Source: CAZEJK01 sp964512045 (GTDB lineage: Bacteria; Acidobacteriota; Thermoanaerobaculia; Thermoanaerobaculales; Sulfomarinibacteraceae). From it: 38,892 nucleotides of DNA. Numbering within the stretch: position 1 is the first letter of the stretch; each line of letters begins with the position of its first letter. Shown here in pieces: positions 20,896 to 30,300 of this stretch. The translations under genes were made by a program, and so were the position numbers. A model generated the notes under the pieces. The model saw only the letters and a program-made list of their open reading frames with translations, had not been told where the DNA came from and did not search any database. The stretch is from assembly GCA_964512045.1 (NCBI GenBank), contig CAZEJK010000023.1, positions 1 to 38,892 on the forward strand, in the 5' to 3' direction.

Positions 20896-22941
20896 ATGCA
20901 GGATAGCTGTCGGATCGATGTCGATCCGCTGGACTGTGGCTGTGGCACCTCGGAGCCGATCGACCTGTCGATGTGGTGGCGGGTCGGTGTTGGCGCAGTG
21001 ATCGCAGCCAACTCGATGGCCGTCAGCCTGGCATTCAACACCTCGGCCTCCACCGAGTCCGAGCGTCGCGTCGCGTTCTCGATTCTCCTGGCGTTGACCG
21101 TCTTCAGCCTCGTGCTTCTCGGATGGCCACTCCTCAAGGCGGCGGCCGGTGAGCTCCGTCGTGGCCGGATAACTGTCGAGGCGCTCTTTCTGGCCGGTAT
21201 CACGGGAGCGTTCACGGCCTCGATGGTGGCTGTAGTGGGCGGCACCGGGCATATCTACTTCGAGATCGTCACGATCCTCCTGGTGGTCTACAGCTTCGGA
21301 CGGCAGATCAGCCGTCACGCCGAGGACCGCGCGGTACGCGCGGCTGCGTCATGGGCGCCCGAGGTGAGCACCTGCCGGCGGCTCGGAGCCGGGGACGAGG
21401 AGGAGACGGTGCCCGTGGCGGAGGTGCAGGTTGGCGACCGGCTGCGGGTCTGGCCGGGTGAGATGGTGCCAGTGGACGGTGAGGTGCTCGACGGCGTGGC
21501 GTTCGTGCGCGAGGCCGAGTTTACCGGTGAGTTCTTCGCCACCGTCAAGCGGCCGAGCAGTCTGGTATGGGCGGGGACGGTGGTTCTGGATGTGGGTCTC
21601 ACGATCCGGACCACCACGGATGGCGCCGGACGACGGATCGACCGAATTGTCGATGCGGTGGAGCGTGCTCGCCAGACTCCGTCGTCGTTGCAAGGGCAGG
21701 CCGATCGGATCGTGCGCTGGTTCCTGCCGGTCTTGCTGACGCTGGCAGGAGCGACGTTTCTTGTCTGGTCCATCGCGCGTGGCTGGGAGGTGGGGCTGTT
21801 CAATAGCATGGCGGTGCTGCTGGTGGCGTGTCCGTGCGCGCTGGGGCTTGCGACACCGGTCGCGCTGTGGGCGGCAATCGGTCGGCTGGCGGCATCCGGC
21901 CTGACGGTCGCCGATGGGCGAGCGATCGAAGGGCTCGCGACGGCAGATACCGTCGTGCTCGACAAGACGGGGACCTTGACCGAATCGAGGGCCCATCTCG
22001 TGGATATGGTCGTGGTGGGAGAGGACACTGAGCGGGGCCGCCGTGTTCGGGCGCTGGTACAGGCGGTAGAGGCCACATCCCGACACCCGGTGGCGGCTGC
22101 GTTCCACGATATTGCTGCCGAAGAGACCGGGGAGATCGAGGTCAAGGGCCTGCGTCTGCTGCCAGGGGTGGGCGTGGAGGCCACTGTCGAGGAGGCCGGA
22201 GAGCGTCTTCTGGTGACTGTCGGGGAGCCGGAGGGAGTGCTCGAGGGTCGACCGGCCGAGCACGCCGAGCAGTGGCGCCAGCTCGAGGGACGCCTGAAGG
22301 CGCGGTCGAGCGCACGCCGGATCGCCGTCCTCGTGGACGGTTCGGTCGTCGCCGCAGCTGCGGTGGACGAGCGGCTGCGGACGACCTGGCCCGAGGCTCT
22401 GGAGTCGCTGAAAGCCCTCCATCTGGAGCCGGTCGTGATGACCGGCGATCGGGCCGACCGCGCCGAGGGGTTCGGTGTGGAGCGCGTGCAGGCGGGGCTG
22501 TCGCCGGAGGACAAGCTCGAGGGCGTTCGCGAGCTGCAAGCGGGAGGGCACTCCGTGCTGTTCGTTGGCGACGGTGTCAACGATGCGGCGGCGATGGCTG
22601 CCGCTGACGTGAGCGTGGCCGTCAGCGAGGGGACCGAGCTGGCCAGCGAGGTGGCGGAGATCCGTTGGGCTGCGCATGACGCGCGTGTGTTGCCAGAGGC
22701 GGTTCGGGTCGCTCGTCAGACTGTGGAGACGGTCCGGGGGAACGTGCTGTTCGCCATCACCTACAACGCCATCGGTGTGACGTTGGCGATCAGTGGGACG
22801 CTCCACCCGGTGGCTGCAGCACTTCTGATGACCTGCTCGAGCCTGATCGTCACCTGGAGAGCCTCCGCGCTGGTTCGGGAAGGTGAGTCGACCGCGCCGG
22901 AGGGTGTACGCGACGATCCGGTCGCAAGCGCTGCTCTCTGA
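20896..22941 (+). CDS. copper-type P1B ATPase (CcoI/CopA-like)
   Basis: A 681-residue heavy-metal P-type ATPase, probably exporting Cu(I) for CuB assembly, as CcoI does. The ion path has CPC (312-314) and, at the end, a helix with MTCSSLIVTW matching the MxxSS motif of Cu(I) pumps, plus YN in helix 7. The phosphorylation site is DKTGTLT (Asp356), the actuator TGE is at 210-212, the nucleotide site SRHP at 395-398, and the hinge MTGDR and GDGVNDAAA are present. There is no N-terminal HMA domain; the N-terminus has only Cys5 and a CGC (residues 14-16). It lies 14 bases after ccoP behind GGGGGG, in the oxidase operon. The context favours the CcoI role over general copper resistance. Confidence 0.92.
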   Translation: MQDSCRIDVDPLDCGCGTSEPIDLSMWWRVGVGAVIAANSMAVSLAFNTSASTESERRVAFSILLALTVFSLVLLGWPLLKAAAGELRRGRITVEALFLAGITGAFTASMVAVVGGTGHIYFEIVTILLVVYSFGRQISRHAEDRAVRAAASWAPEVSTCRRLGAGDEEETVPVAEVQVGDRLRVWPGEMVPVDGEVLDGVAFVREAEFTGEFFATVKRPSSLVWAGTVVLDVGLTIRTTTDGAGRRIDRIVDAVERARQTPSSLQGQADRIVRWFLPVLLTLAGATFLVWSIARGWEVGLFNSMAVLLVACPCALGLATPVALWAAIGRLAASGLTVADGRAIEGLATADTVVLDKTGTLTESRAHLVDMVVVGEDTERGRRVRALVQAVEATSRHPVAAAFHDIAAEETGEIEVKGLRLLPGVGVEATVEEAGERLLVTVGEPEGVLEGRPAEHAEQWRQLEGRLKARSSARRIAVLVDGSVVAAAAVDERLRTTWPEALESLKALHLEPVVMTGDRADRAEGFGVERVQAGLSPEDKLEGVRELQAGGHSVLFVGDGVNDAAAMAAADVSVAVSEGTELASEVAEIRWAAHDARVLPEAVRVARQTVETVRGNVLFAITYNAIGVTLAISGTLHPVAAALLMTCSSLIVTWRASALVREGESTAPEGVRDDPVASAAL

Positions 22942-22980
22942 GACCGTGCAGCGTACACTGGTGGTGCGGAGGGGGTGTCG

Positions 22981-23646
22981 ATGGCAGGAACGGCGACTCG
23001 CGATCGTTGGATCGGAGCAGCGCTGGCGGCGGCGGTGCTCTTACAAGGCGTCAACCTCCTTCTGCTCGGCCGGCTGACGGGCCGCCCGGCGATCCAGGTG
23101 CTCGCCGTGACCGCGGCCCTCGCGCTGCTGACCCATGAGGCGTGGCGGTTCCGGATGCGGCTGAACCATCGCGTCGACATGCTCCTGGTGATGGGAGCGT
23201 TTGGCGGGCTGGGAATGATCGTCGGCTGGTGGATGGACCTGGGCTTCGAGCCCAAGCCCGCCAACGCCTGCTCCGCCTGTTACGCATCCGGACCCTGGTG
23301 GTCCGGCGCTTTTACCTGGATGACTGCGATGATGCTAGCGGGCGCAATCCCGCCGGGAGTGCTCTGGACCCGCTGTGCGAGCCTGGCCAGCGGCAACTGG
23401 CGACGCTGGATCTCGACGCACGTCGTTGGCAACATCGTGATGGTGATCGGGATGCTCCTGGTCGGTCGCTGGCTGGGAGCGCCGTTGGCCGGTCTCATGG
23501 GCTCGGTGCCGGTGGCGCATCACACGGCCATGATGCTCGGCATGCTCGGCGGCATGGAGCTGGGGATGTTCGCCGGCGAGGCGGCGCTCGGTCTCAAGCC
23601 GTGGCGCGACCTGAGCTTCGGTCCGGCGCCGACCGGCACGGGGTAG
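22981..23646 (+). CDS. Met/His-rich polytopic membrane protein in the cbb3 operon
   Basis: This encodes 221 residues with about six hydrophobic segments. I do not recognise the family. Possible metal-binding features cluster in it: a CSAC (CxxC) loop after MGAFGGLGMIVGWWMDLG, a MTAMMLAG helix, and a last helix beginning HHTAMMLGMLGGMELGM. His also occurs in RLNHRVDM and STHVVGN. Methionine and histidine in helices are typical of copper-handling membrane proteins. ATG 22981 has GGAGG eight bases upstream; a GTG at 22975 would be too close. The gap to the ATPase gene is 39 bases, with no terminator between, so it belongs to the oxidase operon. A role in copper or oxidase assembly is inference from composition and neighbours. 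Confidence 0.7.
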   Translation: MAGTATRDRWIGAALAAAVLLQGVNLLLLGRLTGRPAIQVLAVTAALALLTHEAWRFRMRLNHRVDMLLVMGAFGGLGMIVGWWMDLGFEPKPANACSACYASGPWWSGAFTWMTAMMLAGAIPPGVLWTRCASLASGNWRRWISTHVVGNIVMVIGMLLVGRWLGAPLAGLMGSVPVAHHTAMMLGMLGGMELGMFAGEAALGLKPWRDLSFGPAPTGTG

Positions 23647-23652
23647 TTTTTC

Positions 23653-23803
23653 GGCGACTCGACACCGCGACATCTTCGAAAGCTCGAGGCATGCGCCGGG
23701 GACCGGATGACCGGGATCCGGCTGTCGGGACCGGGACCAGGACCGGAGCCGGGCTGTGGCGTCGTTGCTCCTGCGTGTCAGAGTGGGTGGGCGGGGGAGC
23801 TCA
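23653..23803 (-). repeat. composite dispersed repeat, copy C, plus shared G-rich block
   Basis: Bases 23653-23759 match the left part of copy A (9531-9640) in reverse orientation, and 38790-38892. Shared points are GGCGACTC, CATCTTCGAAAGCTCGAG and a central CCGGGATCCGG followed by CCGGGACCGG-type runs. The block begins seven bases after the stop of the membrane protein gene. Bases 23783-23803 (GTGGGTGGGCGGGGGAGCTCA) match 17405-17425. The order TTCGAA block, G-rich block, then the 74-base block at 24139 is the same as in copy B. Confidence 0.65.
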
Positions 23804-23807
23804 ATGC

Positions 23808-23832
23808 AAAAACAAAACCCGGCGGAGCCGGG
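23808..23832 (-). terminator. leftward intrinsic terminator without an obvious gene
   Basis: Read on the minus strand this is CCCGGC, loop TCC, GCCGGG, followed at once by TTTTGTTTTT. A six-pair all-GC stem with a ten-base U-rich tail is a textbook Rho-independent terminator. It would end transcripts coming from the right (23833-24322), but no minus-strand gene is recognisable there. On the plus strand no T-run follows the stem, so it does not serve the cco operon well. Confidence 0.75.
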
Positions 23833-23870
23833 ACCATACAGGGCCGGACCTGGTCGCAGCGACGGATTCA

Positions 23871-24079
23871 ACGCAAAGACGCAGGGACCCGAGGCCGCAA
23901 AGGAGAAGGGGGTGGGTAACAGAGGTGCATGGCAGAGCTGACCTTATGATGGCCGGCCGCGCCCTGGCGCTCACAGGCCTCAAGCGCCGATTCCTCGTCC
24001 TGATCCCCGAAGTTGCAAATACCGCCGCGTCATGAACATCTCCTTGTCTTTGCGTCCTTACTCCTTCGCGTCTTTGCGT
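23871..24079. repeat. intergenic element bounded by inverted ACGCAAAGACGC
   Basis: ACGCAAAGACGC at 23871-23882 recurs as its exact complement at 24068-24079. Around each lie further variants (CCGCAAAGGAG at 23895-23905; TCCTTGTCTTTGCGTCC at 24041-24057). I recall similar AACGCAAAGACGC strings as widespread intergenic repeats in several phyla. The 160 bases between have no convincing gene. The rest of 23647-24322 is filled by the other repeats listed here and the leader of the giant gene. Confidence 0.55.
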
Positions 24080-24138
24080 CAAATCTCCTACCGAGTGTCC
24101 TGCCACGTTTGCGCAGGACTTCCCGACTACCGACTACG

Positions 24139-24212
24139 ACCTTACAGCGACGAGGGCGGGGGACCGGCGCCATCGGAGAGTCGTCTTGGCTGTGGCCCGT
24201 GGCCGCGTTGGC
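24139..24212 (+). repeat. composite dispersed repeat, copy D (74-base block)
   Basis: This aligns without gaps to 17441-17514, identical at 59 of 74 positions by my count; both begin ACCTTACA and end GGCCGCGTTGGC. The last 25 bases also match 9638-9662 in reverse orientation. It lies about 110 bases upstream of the giant repeat-protein gene. The remaining bases, 24213-24322, contain that gene's leader (AGGGAGAAGGG at 24302-24312) and no clear promoter. Confidence 0.7.
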
Positions 24213-24322
24213 TTCCCGTCACTCCAGATGCGAACCAGCTCGGAATGATTCTCGGCGGATCTCGTGTATCCTGATCCGGTGTCCGCTGCGATCCAATCTG
24301 CAGGGAGAAGGGTAGTCCTCTG

Positions 24323-27300
24323 ATGTCGTTTGCACGAGCTCTCCGTTCGGTGATGGTGTGTGCGGTCGTTGTGACGTCGCTCGCCGGTGTGGCGGAGGCG
24401 CAACCCTCGTTTTCGAAGGCGTTTGCGCCGGCGACCATCGGTCCAGGGAGCACCTCGACCCTGACGTTCACGATCACGAACGGCTCGGGATCACCGGTGA
24501 CCGATCTCGCCTTTACCGATACGCTCCCGGCGGAGGCGACGATCGCGACGCCGTCGAACGCTGACACGACCTGCATCGACGGGACCCTCAACGCTCCTGA
24601 CGGCGGCAGCACGATCAGCTACTCGGGCGGATCGATCGGCGCGTCCAGCAGCTGCGTGGTGACGGTGAACGTGACGAGCACCACGGTAGGGACGCATCAG
24701 AACGTGTCCGGTGACCTGACCTCCTCGGCGGGGAACAGCGGGCCTGCAAGCGATGACCTGGTAGTTGACGGGAGCCGCCCGGGCTTCACCAAGAGCTTCA
24801 GCCCGAACACGATCGGTTTCGGGGGGCGAACGACGCTGACGTTCACGATCGACAACACTCTCAACCAGTCGGCTGCATTCAATTTGACGTTCTCCGACAC
24901 GCTTCCCGGCGGCCTCACGGTGGCAGATCCGGCCAACGCATCGACCACCTGCTCGGGAACTGGGACGGTTACTGCGGCGCCTGGTACAGCGGTGGTGTCG
25001 TACGGCTTCAGTGGTTTCGTCGCTGCTTCGAACTCGTGCACCGTGTCTGTGGACGTGGCCGGGTCGGCGGGTGGAACGTTTACGAATGTAACCGGCGATC
25101 TCACGAGCTTGAGCGGGTCATCTGGTAAAGCCACCGCCGAGCTGACGGTAACGACAGACCGTCTTCTGCTGACCAAGGAGTTCACCGACGATCCGCTGAC
25201 TCCGGGCGCCACAGGGACGCTCGAGCTCACGATCCTCAACACCGACCGGACCCAGACCGCTACCGGCTTGACGTTCACGGACGATCTGGATGCGACGCTG
25301 TCGGGTCTGGTGGCGGTCCCGCCGCTGCCTTCGGATCCCTGCGGTCCAGGTTCGTCGCTTTCCGGCACCTCGCTGTTGACCTTGACCGGAGGAGCTCTGG
25401 CGCCCGAGGCCACGTGCACGTTCAGTGTGCCGATCCAGATACCCGCAGGAGCAACGGCCGGCATCTATCCGAACACCACCAGCACGCTCACCGGCGATCT
25501 CGGTGGGAGCCCGGTGACGTCGAGTGCGGCCACGGACAGCCTCCTGGTCAACGAGGCACCGAGGCTGACCAAGACGTTCCTGACGAACCCAGTTGGCGCC
25601 GGAGACACCGTGGACATGCAGTTCACGATCACCAACACAAGCTCGGGGTCGCCAGCGACGGACATCGGCTTTGAAGATCCACTGGGGACGTTTCTTTCGG
25701 GTGTCAGTGTGACCTCGCTGCCCGCCGCTGGCTTCTGTGGTGGGGGCTCGAACGCGTTCGTGACGACGATTGGTGGCATCGACACCTTATTGGTCACCGG
25801 AGCGAACCTGGTAGCCAGCGGCTCGTGCACGCTCACGGTGGGGCTGCAGGTCCCGGCGGGCGCGCCAATGGGATCGTACGTGAACACCACCGGTGCGATC
25901 AGCGGCACCGTCGACGGGACGCTGCAGGTCGGGAAGCCGGCGAGCGACACGCTGACCGTCGTTTCACCGCCAACGCTGCAGAAGGAGTTTACCGACGACC
26001 CCGTACTCCCCGGCGGCACGGTGACTCTCGAGCTCACCATCAGCCACGCCGGTACGGCGCCAGCGGACGCGACCGCAATCAGCTTCACTGATGATCTCAA
26101 TGCGGCGCTGACCGGGCTGGCGGCCACCGGTTTGCCTCAGACCGATGTGTGTGGGACGGGCTCCCAGATCAGCGGGACGTCGCTGTTGAGCTTCACCGGC
26201 GGGACGCTTGCGCCTGGTGCGACGTGCACGTTCAGTGTCGTGCTGGATGTTCCAGCAGGAGCGCTTCCAGGGACGTACGACAATGTGACGAGCAACGTGA
26301 CCGCGACGGTGTCCGGCGTCACGGCGACACGAACCGGAGCCTCGGATCAGCTCCATGTGGCGGGGCTCACGCTTGCCAAGGAGTTCATCGACGATCCGGT
26401 GATTCCGGGACAGACCGCGACGCTGCGGTTCACCATCGACAACAGCAGCCCGACTCTAGGTGCGACGGACATCTTCTTCACGGATAACCTCAGCGCTGTG
26501 CTGTCCGGTCTGGCCGCGGTGGCGCCGCTGCCGACGACGCCGTGTGGCGCGGGCTCGAGCCTGAGCGGCACGACGCCTCTGGTCTTCACGGGTGGCGAGG
26601 TTGCGGCGAACAGCAGCTGCACCTTCGACGTGACAGTGCAGGTGCCGGCGGCGGCCGCTGACGGGTCGTACAACAACGTCACGAGCAGCATGACGGCCAC
26701 TGTTGATGGTGCTCCCGTGACTCTCGATCCAGCGGCTGACGTGCTCGAGGTCAGCTCGAGCGTGCTCGAGCTGACGAAGGCGTTCACCGATGATCCGGTC
26801 TCCGGGGGGGATAGCGTGACCCTCGAGTTCACGGTGACCAACCTCGATCCCGATGACACTGTCACGGGCATCACGTTTACCGATGATCTGGACGCGGCGC
26901 TGACTGGGTTACAGGCGACAACCCTGCCTGCGGACGGTTTCTGTGGCGCCGGCTCGCAGCTGACGGGCGCCGGTTTGCTGACCATGACTGGCGGGTCGTT
27001 GGGTCCAGGCGCCTCCTGCACGTTTTCGACAACGCTCCAGGTGCCGGCTGTGGTGCCGAGCACCAACGCGGTCAACACCACCAGCTCGGTCTTCGGGTCC
27101 GTTGGTGGGCTCGCGGTGGTCGGGCCACCCACGAGCGACACGCTGCAGCTCGTTTCCATCGATGCCACCAAGTCGTTTGCGGCCGGGATTGCTGCTGGTA
27201 GTACCCAGACCCTGTCGTTCACGCTGACCAACCTGTCGACCACGCAGTCGGCGGGTAGTCTCCGCTTCACAGACGATCTCGACGCGGTGCTCTCCGGTCT

Positions 27301-30300
27301 GGTTGCGATCGGGCTCCCACAGGCAGGCGTATGCGGATCGGGCTCGGTCCTCACGGGGAGCTCGGTGGTGGAGCTCGTCGGTGGCTCGCTGCCTCCGGGA
27401 GGCTCGTGCACCTTCGATGTCACGGTTCAGGCGCCGGTCGACGCTGTCCCCGGGACGTACCCGAACACCACCAGCGACATCACCGACTCCGGGTTGCTGG
27501 CAGGTGATCCTGCAACGGCGGACCTCGTCGTGGAGCCGCCCCCGGGGTTCAGCAAGTCGTTCGCCCCGAATCCGACGATTGTCGGTGGCACCACGACTTT
27601 GACGCTGACCATCGAGAACTCGACGAGCACCATCGCCGCCACCGACCTCGACGTGACGGATATCCTGCCGGCAGGCCTCACGGTGGCGCCGGTACCGAAT
27701 GCGATCACGACCTGCACCGGCGGTACGATCACCACAACCGGTGGCAGCTCGACGGTGAGCTACAGCGGCGGTACTGTGCCAGCAGGTTCTTCCTGCACGG
27801 TCAGCGTGGACGTCGTGGCCTCGGCAGTGGGCAACCTCATCAACACCACCGGTGTGTTGACGTCCTCGTCGGGAGACAGCGGGACGGCGCAGGCGACGCT
27901 GCGAGTCAACCCGCCACCGGGGTTTGCGAAGGCGTTCGCGCCGACGGCGGTTCCAGTGGACGGGGAGAGCACGCTGACGTTGACAATCAACAACGCGAGC
28001 AGCACCGCAGATGCCGTTGGTCTGGACGTGACCGATAACCTGCCAGCCGGGATGGAGGTGGCGGCGACGCCGAACGCTTCCACGACGTGCACCGGCGGCA
28101 CGCTGACCGCACCGGCCGGCGGCAGCACGATCAGCTACAGCGGTGGAACGGTGCTCGCAGGCGGGAGCTGCGCGATCAGCGTCGACGTGATCGGCACTGC
28201 GGTCGGGACGTTGCCGAACACGACTGGTGACCTGACCTCTTCGTTGGGATCATCGGGAACGGCGACTGCGAACCTGACGGTTGCGCCCGCGCCCGGTTTT
28301 GCCAAGACGTTCGTTCCAACGGCGGTTCCCCTGAACGGCGCAAGCGTGCTCACCCTCACCATCGACAACGCGAGCAGCGTGCTGGATGCCAGCGCGTTGG
28401 ACGTGACCGATAGCCTGCCAGCCGGCATCGAGGTGGCGGCGACACCGAACGCCTCGACAACATGCGCCGGCGGCTCGCTGACTGCAGTGGCCGGCAGTGG
28501 CTCGGTCAGCTACAGCGGCGGGACGGTGGCGGCTGGCGCCACCTGCACGGTGACGGTCGATGTGATCGGCACGGCGTTCGGGACGCTGACGAACACGACC
28601 GGCGAGCTGACCTCGTCTCTGGGTTCGTCGGGGACCGCCGCCGCGGATCTGACGGTCGTCACCAGCCCGGCGTTCAGCAAGGCGTTCTCTCCCAATGCGG
28701 TTGCGGTGGACGGGGTGAGCACGCTCACGCTGACCATCGACAACACCGGAGTCGTCTTGGATGCCACCGGTCTCGATGTGACCGACAACCTCCCCGCCGG
28801 CATGGAGGTGGCAGCGACACCGAACGCATCCACCACGTGTACCGGCGGCACGCTGACAGCCACTGCTGGCGCCACCACGATCAGTTACAGCGGCGGGACG
28901 GTGGCGGCGGGAGGAACGTGCTCGGTGACCGCCGATGTCACCGGAACGGCTGTGGATACGCTGACGAACACGACCGGCGAGCTGACGTCGTCTTTGGGCT
29001 CGTCGGGCACCGCGGCAGCGGACCTGACAGTGGTGGCCGCGCCAGGCTTCGGCAAGGCGTTTGCGCCGACCTCGGTCGCAGTGGATGGTGTGACCACGCT
29101 GACGCTGACCATCGATAACACCGGCGGCGTGTTGGATGCGACCGGAGTGGACGTGATCGACAATCTGCCGGCCGGCATGGAGGTGGCGGCGACACCGAAC
29201 GCGGCGACCACCTGCACCGGCGGCGCGTTGACGGCGGCGGCAGGAGACAGCTCCTTCAGCTACAGCGGCGGTACGGTGGCGGCAGGTGCGACGTGTACCG
29301 TGAGCGTGGATGTCGCCGGCACGGTAGTCGGCACGCTGACCAACACCACCGGGGAGCTGACCTCGTCGCTGGGTTCCTCAGGGACGGCGAGCGCCGATCT
29401 GATCGTCGATCCAGCGCCGGCGATCAGTAAGTCGTTCGCACCGACGGCGATCTCCATCGACGGAGGTCTCAGCACCCTCGCGCTGACCATCGACAACGCG
29501 GGTAGCTCGCAAGATGCAACGGACCTCGACGTGACCGACACGTTCCCGTCCGGCATCGAGGTGGCGGCGGCGCCGAACGCGACGACGACCTGTACCGGCG
29601 GGACATTGACAGCCACTGCAGGGTCAGGCTCGATCAGCTACACGGGTGGCTCCGTGGCGGCAGCAGGGACCTGCACAGTGGCGGTCGATGTGACCGGCAC
29701 GGCAGCGGGCACCGTGACCAACACGACGGGCGAGCTGACCTCATCGCTCGGCTCTTCTGGAACGGCGAGTGCAGATCTGACTGTCGATCCGGTACCTGTG
29801 TTCGCCAAGGCGTTCGATCCTGCAGCAATCGCGGTCAACGGGGTCAGCACGCTCACGCTGACGGTCGACAACAGCGGCAGCAGCCAGGACGCGACGGCTC
29901 TGGACGTGACCGACAGCCTTCCGGTTGGTATGGAGGTGGCGGCAGCTCCGAACGCTGCGACCACCTGCACGGGTGGAACGCTGACGGCAACGGCTGGTGC
30001 GGTCTCGATCAGCTACACCGGAGGATCTGTGGCGGCCGGGGCGAGCTGCGTGGTGACGGTTGACGTGACGGGAACGGTCGAGGGCACGCTGACGAACACG
30101 ACCGGCGAGCTGACGTCGTCTCTGGGCTCCTCGGGCTCTGCATCCGCCGATCTCGATGTGCAGACGGTGGCGGTGTTCGTCGTGTCGAAGACGTTCCTTC
30201 CGGACCCGGTGCTGCGTGGCGGCGACGTGGTGCTCGAGTACACGATCACCAACGCCTCGGCAGTGTTCGCGTTGGGCAACATCGGGTTCACCGACGACCT

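Noticed and set aside
20250..21245. Long minus-strand ORFs opposite ccoP, the copper ATPase and the giant repeat gene
   Set aside because: They are high-GC antisense shadows, rich in Arg, Ser and Pro, without ribosome sites; the plus-strand genes carry all family motifs.
23801..24106. 101-residue minus-strand ORF containing GIRTRNRRLR
   Set aside because: It runs through the intrinsic terminator and the ACGCAAAGACGC repeats, has no ribosome site, and this kind of peptide recurs in databases as translated repeat sequence.
24032..24274. Plus-strand ORF with LGCGPWPRW, also readable in copy A
   Set aside because: The shared peptide reflects the shared DNA repeat, not a protein family; the copy B reading frame differs.
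27536..30163. Diversity-generating retroelement target or recombination cassette in the repeat array
   Set aside because: No reverse transcriptase, template repeat or integrase is visible, and differences among units are spread out rather than at adenines.
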